From the NCBI GenBank assembly GCA_014529385.2, contig CM043960.1:75053910-75117909 (forward strand): a stretch of 64,000 nt of DNA, written 5' to 3'. The notes beneath the pieces are model-generated. The model did not search any database. It was not told where the DNA came from and saw only the letters and a list, made by a program, of their open reading frames with translations. Made by a program: the position numbers and the translations under genes. This document shows, piece by piece, positions 55,851 to 64,000 of the stretch; the first letter of the stretch is position 1, and each line of letters opens with the position of its first letter. The stretch comes from Adiantum capillus-veneris (taxonomy: Eukaryota > Streptophyta > Polypodiopsida > Polypodiales > Pteridaceae).

Positions 55851-57043
55851 ATCCCATCCGGCACGAGATGCATGTCCCTCTGCAATTCCACTTGCTGCCT
55901 TTGGTGGTCGTCCTGAGAAGATCCATTGACTCCGTAAATGTCTCAATATTTGGCTGTAAGGTTGCTTGACATACAATGCCTGAGCCTCCTCATTTGCAAT
56001 GGCAGATATAGCAGTTGCAACAAATGGAGGAGCATTCACAACAATGCGAGCCTTCCTAAATTTATACACGCTAATCAGTCTTTCAAAGATCTCTTTGTTG
56101 TTTTGTTCATTGTGAAGCAAAACTTTTGCAGCATAGATTGAATGCTGCCCATCAAGAATCCAATAATGATAATCTTTAATTTTTTGCTCCTCTACCTCTT
56201 CTACTGCCAAAGGAGTCCCCTTCTTTGATTTTGCATTTCGAACAGGCATCAAATATGCACATGCTGCAGGCTTGGTCGTACTCCGTGAAAATCCAAATAA
56301 CACACTTTCAGCGTGTTTTTTATCCATAATACGTGCATTATAGTGATCAGGAGCAAGCCAACAATTTTGAATAGGGATATCAAATTCCCTATATTGGAAA
56401 GGAAAATAATTTATGTACTTATTCATTCCACCTGTATCTTTTTCTTGTCCTTTCATGGCCTCAGCTTCTAAAACATCTGGATCCACAATTCTCATCTTTG
56501 ACATTGAACCCTCTGTTGATGAGGATGCCAAAGATGCCTTGTCTACATCCAAAATGGAGCTAGTTCGCTTAGCTTCTACTTTCTGCACTTTTGCTTGCTT
56601 CTTTGTGGATGGTGGTCGTGAAGCTTTCACCTTTTTTCGTTGTAGTGTGGCAATGATGGAGCTTTGAAGTTGATCTGCTGTGATATTTGGATTTGATTCT
56701 GCAAACTTCCATCCTCGAGAAAACATTGTCTCTTCTTTGTTTCTAGACATGCGCTCCAATGCATATGCTCCTGGAGATAGTTGAAATTCTAGATTCATTG
56801 GAACTAGAATGTCAATGCATTCCACCTCTGGATGACTATCAACTACAGAGACAGATGCTTCCACAACTTGTCCAACATCTTCAAACAAGCTGTCATTATC
56901 CTTTTTGGCAATAAATAGATGCACCTTATGAAATTGTGCACCCTCTATACCATGTATGTCCAAATACCATTTCCTAAGATCATTGCAAGTATAGTCAACT
57001 GAGACAGCAACCCTTGCAACCTGTTTTTTTGGAGCCATCTTTC
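55851..57043 (-). CDS. Exon: ParB/DGQHR-like N-terminal domain, start of host gene
   Basis: Acceptor TTTTTTTGTTTCAG puts the exon start at 57043 with the ATG at 57038 (MAPKKQVARVAV), so the first exon is non-coding and lies upstream, beyond or inside the repeat array. It encodes 396 residues to donor GAT|GTAAGT at 55850; the intron to 55767 is 84 bases. Residues ~150-190 are basic (KKVKASRPPSTKKQAK), a possible nuclear signal. Near residue 290 is YHYWILDGQHSIYAAKVLL; DGQH(R/S) is the motif of ParB/sulfiredoxin-fold and DndB-like proteins. The bacterial pairing of ParB-like and methyltransferase domains supports this reading, which is inference. Confidence 0.6.
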
Positions 57044-57069
57044 CTGAAACAAAAAAAACCAAATGTTAT

Positions 57070-60000
57070 TTTAACATATACTTTTTTGTAATGGATTAAG
57101 TTTGTGTGAATACAAGTTCCACCACTTGTTCAAGCTAGATCTAAGCAAGTATACATAGTGATCATTTAAGCTAGTAAACTAAGGGAAGGGAGAAGTAAGG
57201 TCCACCACTTGTCCAAGCTTAGCTCTAGACAACATGGAGAGATTGGAGGTCTACTAATTGTCTAATATAGGCTAACTATATTGAAACATAGAGAGAAGCA
57301 AAGGTCCACCACTTGTCCAATCTAGGGTCCATTGAAACATGGAGAGAAGGATGCTCCACCATTTGTCCAAAATAGGCTCCATTGAAACATGAAGAGAAGC
57401 AAGATGCACCATGTCTTTGAGATGCTAGGCTCCATTGAAATACCTTAAACCCATGATATTTTGTATATGTGGGGTTTAAATTCAAGGTCCACCACTTGTC
57501 CAACCTATTATCCCTAGTAGCATGAGTGGTTTGGTCTCAAGATTCACCACTTTTCCACTCTATGTCATTATATTAAGAAGATCTGGGTGTTAAGGTCCAC
57601 CACTTGTCCAACCTATAAGGCTATATTTTAAATGGTATTATTTACCACCACTTGGAATGCACATGATGGTTTTTACATAGGGGTACGGTTCCAAGGTCCA
57701 CCACTTGTCCAAGCTAACTCTATTGAAACATAGAGAGAATCAAAGGTCCACCACTTGTCCAAGCTAGGCTCCATTGAAACATGGAGAGAAGGATGCTCCA
57801 CCATTTGTCCAAGCCAGGTTTGATTGAAACATGAGGAGAATCAAGGTGCACCATGTCTCCAAGATGCTAGGCTCCATGAAATATCTTAAACCCATGATAT
57901 TTCGTACATGGGGGTTTACATTCAAGGTCCACCACTTGTCCAACCTATTATTCACTAGTAGCATGAGTGGTTTGGTGTCAAGATTCACCACTTTTCCACT
58001 CTATGTCATTATATTAAGAATATCTGGGTGTTAAGGTCCACCACTTGTCCAACCTATAAGGCTATATCTTAAAGGGTATTCTTTCTCACCACTTGGAATG
58101 ACCATGATAGGTTTTACATGGGGGTTTGGTTCCAAGTTCCACCACTTTTCCAAGCTAACTCTATTGAAACATAGAGAGAAGCAAAGGTCCACCACTTGTC
58201 TAAGCTAGGGTCCATTGAAACATGGAGAGAAGGATGCTCCACCATTTGTCCAAGATAGGATCCATTGAAACATGAAGAGAAGCAAGCTGCACCATGTCTC
58301 CAAGATGCTAAGATCCATTGAAATACCTTAAACCCATGATATTTTGTACATGGGGAGTTTACATTCAAGGTCCACCACTTGTCCAACCTATTATCTCTAG
58401 TAGCATGAGTGGTTTGGTCTGAAGATTCACCACTTTTCCACTCTATGTCATTACGTTAAGAAGATCTGGGTGTTAAGGTCGACCACTTGTCCAACCTATA
58501 AGGGTATATCTTAAAGGGTATTCTTTCTCACCACTTGAAATGTCCATGATATGTTTTACATGGGGGTTTGGCTCCAAGGTCCACCACTTGTCCAAGCTAA
58601 CTCTATTGAAACATAGAGAGAAACAAAGGTCCACCACTTGTCCAAGCTAGGCTCCATTGAAACATGGAGAGAAGGATCCTCTACCATTTGTCGAAGCTAA
58701 CTCTATTGAAACATGGGGGGTTTACATTCAAGGTCCACCACTTGTCCAACCTATTAACGCTAGTAGCATGAGTGGTTTGGTCTCAAGATTCACCACTTTT
58801 TCACTCTATGTCATTATATTAAGAATATTTGGGTGTTAAGGTCCACCACTTGTCCAACCTATAAGGCTATATCTTAAGGGTTATTCTTTCTCACCACTTG
58901 GAGTGACCAGCATAGGTTTTACATGGGGGTTTTGTTTCAAGGTCCACCACTTGTCCAAGCTAACTCTATTGAAACATAGAGAGAATCAAAGGTCCACCAC
59001 TTGTCCAAGCTAGGGTCCATTGAAACATGGAGAGAAGGATGCTCCACCATTTGTCCAAGATACGCTCCATTGAAACATGAAGAGAAGCAAGCTACACCAT
59101 GTCTCCAAGATGCTAGGCTCCATTGAAATACCTCAAACCCATGATATTTTGTACATGGGGGGTTTACATTCAAGGTCCACCACTTGTCCAACCTATTATC
59201 TCTAGTAGCATGAGTGGTTTGGTCTCAAGATTCACCATTTTTCCACTCTATGTCATTCTATTAAGAATATATGGGTGCTAAGGTCCACCACTTGTCCAAC
59301 TATAAGGCCATATCTTAAACTTTATTCTTTCTCACCACTTGGAGTTACCAAGATAGGTTTTACATGGGAGTTTGGTTCCAAGGCCCACCACTTGTCCAAG
59401 CTAACTCTATTGAAACATAGAGAGAAGCAAAGGTCCACCACTTGTCCAAGCTAGGCTCCATTGAAACATGGAGAGAAGGATGCTCCACCATTTGTCCAAG
59501 ATAGGCTCCATTGAAACATGAAGGGAAGCAATCTGCACCATGTCTCCAAGATTCTAGGATCCATTGAAATACCTTAAACCCACGATATTGTTTACATGTG
59601 GGGTTTAACGTCAAGGTCAGTCACTTTTCCAAGCTATTATCCCTAGTAGCATGAGTGGTTGGGTCTCAAGATTTACCACTTTTCCACTCTATGTCGTTAT
59701 ATTATGAAGATCTAGGTTCTAAGGTCGACCACTTGTCCAACCTATAAGGCTAGATCTTAAAGGGTATTATTTCTCACCACTTGGAATGACCATGATATGT
59801 TTTACATGGGGGTTTGGTTTCAAGGTCCACCACTTGTCCAAGCTAACTCTATGGAAACATAGAGAGAAGCAAAGGTCCACCACTTGTCCAAGCTAGGCTC
59901 CACTGAGACATTTAGAGAAGGATGATCCCCCATTGGTGGAAGATAGGCTTCATTGAAACATGAAAAGAAGCAAGTTGCACCATGTCTCCAAGATTCTAGG

Positions 60001-63000
60001 ATCCATTGAAATACCTTAAACCCACGATATTGTTTACATGTGGGGTTTAACGTCAAGGTCAGTCACTTTTCCAAGCTATTATCCCTAGTAGCATGAGTGG
60101 TTTGGTCTCAAGATTCACCACTTTTCCACTCTATGTCATTATATAAAGAAGATCTAGGTGTTAAGGTCGACCACTTGTCCAACCTATAAGCGTATATCTT
60201 AAAGGGTATTCTTTCTCACCACTTGAAATGTCCATGATATGTTTTACATAGGGGTTTGGTTCCAAGGTCCACCACTTATCCAAGCTAACTTTATTCTTCT
60301 CATAGAGAGAAGCAAAAGGTCCACCACTTGTCCAAGCTAGGCTCCATTGAAACATGGAGAGAAGGATGCTCCACCATTTGTCGAAGCTAACTCTATTGAA
60401 ACATGGAAGGTTTACATTCAAGGTCCACCAGTTGTCCAACCTATTAACGCTAGTAGCATGAGGGGTTTGGTCTCAAGATTCACCACTTTTTCACTCTGTG
60501 TTATTATATTAAGAATATTTGGGTATTAAGGTCCACCACTTGTCCAACCTATAAGACTATATCTTAATGGTTATTCTTTCTGACCACTTGGAGTGACCAT
60601 GAAAGGTTTTACATGGGGGTTTGGTTCCAAGGTCCACCACTTGTCCAAGCTAACTCTATTGAAACATAGAGAGAAGCAAAGGTCCACCACTTGTCTAAGC
60701 TAGGGTCTATTGAAACATGGAGAGAAGGATGCTCCACCATTTGTCCAAGATAGACTCCATTGAAACATGAAGAGAAGCAAGCTGCACCATATCTCCAAGA
60801 TCTAGATCCATCGAAATACCTTAAACCCACGTTATTTTGTACATGGGGAGTTTACATTCAAGATCAACAATTTGTCCAACCTATTATCGCTAGTAGCATG
60901 AGTGGTTTGCTCTCAAGATTCACCACTTTTCCACTCTCTATCATTATATTAAGAATATTTGGGTGTTAAGGTCCACCACTTGTCCAACCTATAAGACTAT
61001 ATCTTAATGGTTATTCTTTCTCACCCTTGAAAGACTATATCTTAATGGTTATCCCTAGCTATTATTGCTAGTAGCGTGAGTGGTTTGGTCTCAAGATTCA
61101 CCACTTTTATTAAGAATATGTGGGTGTTAAGGTCCACCACTTGTCCAACCTATAAGGCTACATCTTAAAGGTTATTCTTTCTTACTACTTGGAGTGACCA
61201 TGATAGGTTTTACATGGGGGTTTGGTTCCAAGGTCCACCACTTGTCCAAGCTAACTCTATTGAAACATAGAGAGAAGCAAAGGTCCACCCCTTGTCTAAG
61301 CTAGGGTCCATTGAAACATGGAGAGAAGGATGCTCCACCATTTGTCCAAGGTAGGCTCCATTGAAACATGAGGAGAATCAAGGTGCACCATGTCTCCAAG
61401 ATGCTAGGCTCCATCGAAAAACATTAAACCCATGATATGTCGTAGATGAGGGGTTTACATTCAAGGTCCAACACTTGTCCAAGCTATTATTGGTAGTAGC
61501 CTGAGTGGTTTGGTCTCAAGATTCACCACTTTTCCACTCTATGTCATTATATTAAGAATATGCGCGTGTTAAGGTCCACCACTTGTCCAACCTATAAGGC
61601 TACATCTTAAAGGTTATTCTTTATTACCACTTGGAGTGACCATGATAGGTTTTACATGGGGGTTTGGTTCCAAGGTCCACCACTTGTCCAAGCTAACTCT
61701 ATTGAAACATAGAGAGAAACAAAGGTCCACCACTTGTCCAAGCTAGGGTCCATTGAAACATGGAGAGAAGGATGCTCCACCATTTGTCCAAGATAGGCTC
61801 CATTGAAACATGACGAGAAGCAAGCTGCACCATGTCTCCAAGATGCTAGGCTCCATCGAAATACATTAAACCCACGATATTTCGTAGATGAGGGGTTTAC
61901 ATTCAAGGTCCACCACTTGTCCAAGCTATTATTGCTAGTAGCCTGAGTGGTTTGGTCTCAAGATTCACCACTTTTATTAAGAATATATGGGTGTTAAGGT
62001 CCACCACTTGTCCAACCTATAAGGCTACATCTTAAAGGTTATTCTTTCTTACTACTTGGAGTGACCATGATAGGTTTTACATGGGGGTTTGGTTCCAAGG
62101 TCCACCACTTGTCCAAGCTAACTCTATTGAAACATAGAGAGAAGCAAAGGTCCACCCCTTGTCTAAGCTAGGGTCCATTGAAACATGGAGAGAAGGATGC
62201 TCCACCATTTGTCCAAGGTAGGCTCCATTGAAACATGAGGAGAAGCAAGGTGCACCATGTCTCCAAGATGCTAGGCTCCATCGAAAAACATTAAACCCAC
62301 GATATGTCGTAGATGAGGGGTTTACATTCAAGGTCCACACTTGTCCAAGCTATTATTGCTAGTAGCCTGAGTGGTTTGGTCTCAAGATTCACCACTTTTC
62401 CACTCTATGTCATTATATTAAGAATATGCGCGTGTTAAGGTCCACCACTTGTCCAACCTATAAGGCTACATCTTAAAGGTTATTCTTTATTACCACTTGG
62501 AGTGACCATGATAGGTTTTACATGGGGGTTTGGTTCCAAGGTCCACCACTTGTCCAAGCTAACTCTATTGAAACATAGAGAGAAACAAAGGTCCACCACT
62601 TGTCCAAGCTAGGGTCCATTGAAACATGGAGAGAAGGATGCTCCACCATTTGTCCAAGATAGGCTCCATTGAAACATGACGAGAAGCAAGCTGCACCATG
62701 TCTCCAAGATGCTAGGCTCCATCGAAATACATTAAACCCACGATATTTCGTAGATGAGGGGTTTACATTCAAGGTCCACCACTTGTCCAAGCTATTATTG
62801 CTAGTAGCCTGAGTGGTTTGGTCTCAAGATTCACCACTTTTATTAAGAATATGTGGGTGTTAAGGTCCACCACTTGTCCAACCTATAAGGCTACATCTTA
62901 AAGGTTATTCTTTCTTACTACTTGGAGTGACCATGATAGGTTTTACATGGGGGTTTGGTTCCAAGGTCCACCACTTGTCCAAGCTAACTCTATTGAAACA

Positions 63001-64000
63001 TAGAGAGAAGCAAAGGTCCACCCCTTGTCTAAGCTAGGGTCCATTGAAACATGGAGAGAAGGATGCTCCACCATTTGTCCAAGGTAGGCTCCATTCAAAC
63101 ATGAGGAGAAGCAAGGTGCACCATGTCTCCAGGATGCTAAGCTCCATCGAAAAACATTAAACCCACGATATGTCGTAGATGAGGGGTGTACATTCAAGGT
63201 CCACCACTTGTCCAAGCTATTATTGCTAGTAGCCTGAGTGGTTTGGTCTCAAGAGTCACCACTTTTCCACTCTATGTCATTATATTAAGAATATGTGCGT
63301 GTTAAGGTCCACCACTTGTCCAACCTATAAGGCTACATCTTAAAGGTTATTCTTTATTACCACTTGGAGTGACCATGATAGGTTTTACATGGGGGTTTGG
63401 TTCCAAGGTCCACCACTTGTCCAAGCTAACTCTATTGAAACATAGAGAGAAACAAAGGTCCACCACTTGTCCAAGCTAGGGTCCATTGAAACATGGAGAG
63501 AAGGATGCTCCACCATTTGTCCAAGATAGGCTCCATTGAAACATGACGAGAAGCAAGCTGCACCATGTCTCCAAGATGCTAGGCTCCATCGAAATACATT
63601 AAACCCACGATATTTCGTAGATGAGGGGTTTACATTCAAGGTCCACCACTTGTCCAAGCTATTATTGCTAGTAGCCTGAGTGGTTTGGTCTCAAGATTCA
63701 CCACTTTTATTAAGAATATGTGGGTGTTAAGGTCCACCACTTGTCCAACCTATAAGGCTACATCTTAAAGGTTATTCTTTCTTACTACTTGGAGTGACCA
63801 TGATAGGTTTTACATGGGGTTTGGTTCCAAGGTCCACCACTTGTCCAAGCTAACTCTATTGAAACATAGAGAGAAGCAAAGGTCCACCCCTTGTCTAAGC
63901 TAGGGTCCATTGAAACATGGAGAGAAGGATGCTCCACCATTTGTCCAAGGTAGGCTCCATTGAAACATGAGGAGAAGCAAGGTGCACCATGTCTCCAAGA
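57070..64000 (+). repeat. Tandem-repeat array, right arm
   Basis: About 16 monomers of ~425-440 bases. Each monomer has about seven modules of 50-75 bases, most starting AAGGTCCACCACTTGTCC: one ending GCTAACTCTATTGAAACATA, two with GGGTCCATTGAAACATGGAG, one CTGCACCATGTCTCCAAGAT, one ACCTATTATCTCTAGTAGCA, one AGATTCACCACTTTTCCACT and one ACCTATAAGGCTATATCTT. The array continues past the window end. It may lie within the 5' UTR intron of the minus-strand host gene. Open frames of ~90 codons recur in every monomer but look like by-products of the repeat. Confidence 0.93.
61040..64000 (+). repeat. Dimeric higher-order repeat, period about 867 bp
   Basis: Two monomer types alternate. Type A (starting about 61650, 62516, 63383) has AGAGAAACAAAGGTCCACCA and is followed by CACTTTTATTAAGAATATGT. 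Type B (about 61205, 62075, 62941, 63810) has GGTCCACCCCTTGTCTAAGC and is followed by the longer CACTTTTCCACTCTATGTCA. A-to-A distance is 866-867 bases. Copies of one type are nearly identical. Confidence 0.9.

Noticed and set aside
57276-63657. Series of ~90-residue ORFs as a tandem gene family
   Set aside because: They begin and end within repeat modules, lack start-site context and splice logic, and similar frames occur in the inverted arm. Kept only as a low-interest test.
41330-64000. Regularly spaced ~20-bp repeats resembling a CRISPR array
   Set aside because: The spacers are themselves repeated, spacing varies, the setting is a plant genome and no cas-like genes exist. It is a satellite.
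1-64000. tRNA or rRNA genes
   Set aside because: I saw no cloverleaf with A and B boxes and no rRNA-like stretch; a tRNAscan-SE run would be needed to be sure.

Overview
The window looks like repeat-rich nuclear DNA of a land plant. The support is Ty3/gypsy and Ty1/copia LTR retrotransposons of plant type, an initiator tRNA-Met primer site (TGGTATCAGAGC), a TTGGCGCCGTTGCCGGGGA-type primer site, GT-AG introns and many (TG)n, (GA)n and (TC)n microsatellites. The host genes are not ones I recognise from flowering plants. A seed-free plant such as a fern or lycophyte is my guess, not something the sequence proves.

Layout. 1-5644: 3' part of a non-autonomous GAG-protease LTR element (element 1) ending in an LTR. 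5645 to about 10450: decayed Ty3/gypsy element on the minus strand. 10450-14419: mostly unassigned DNA with microsatellites, a G19 tract and a probable solo LTR. 14420-16766: another decayed gypsy pol fragment, minus strand. 16863-34976: a second GAG-protease element (element 2), split by a Ty3/gypsy element (17913-30503, minus strand, Tat-like with two RNase H regions), itself split by a Ty1/copia element (20909-26043, plus strand, 5-bp target duplication TAAAC). 34980-40785: 5' LTR, primer site, repeat-bearing leader and gag of a third element (element 3) inserted into element 2 and broken at its 3' side.

From about 41 kb to the end the window is dominated by one tandem-repeat family. Its core is GGTCCACCACTTGTCC, in ~50-75 bp modules that group into ~430 bp monomers and then higher-order units (about 1.19 kb trimers on the left, 867 bp dimers on the right). 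The family runs in one orientation at 41.3-48.4 kb and the other at 50.7-64 kb, so the two arms are inverted around a cluster of minus-strand host exons.

Those exons are the most interesting part. Exons at 57043-55851 and 55766-54387 encode a protein with a ParB/DGQHR-like motif followed by what looks like a beta-class DNA amino-methyltransferase fold with a degenerate catalytic motif. This joins in phase to a SET-domain exon at 51789-51233. Two further exons with FCP1/NIF-type HAD domains (50590-49392 and 44260-43485) start in the same splice phase, have a non-canonical HAD motif, and carry their own stop codons. They may be separate genes or alternative terminal exons of one locus. Several single-site frameshifts mean that either decay or assembly indels must be considered.
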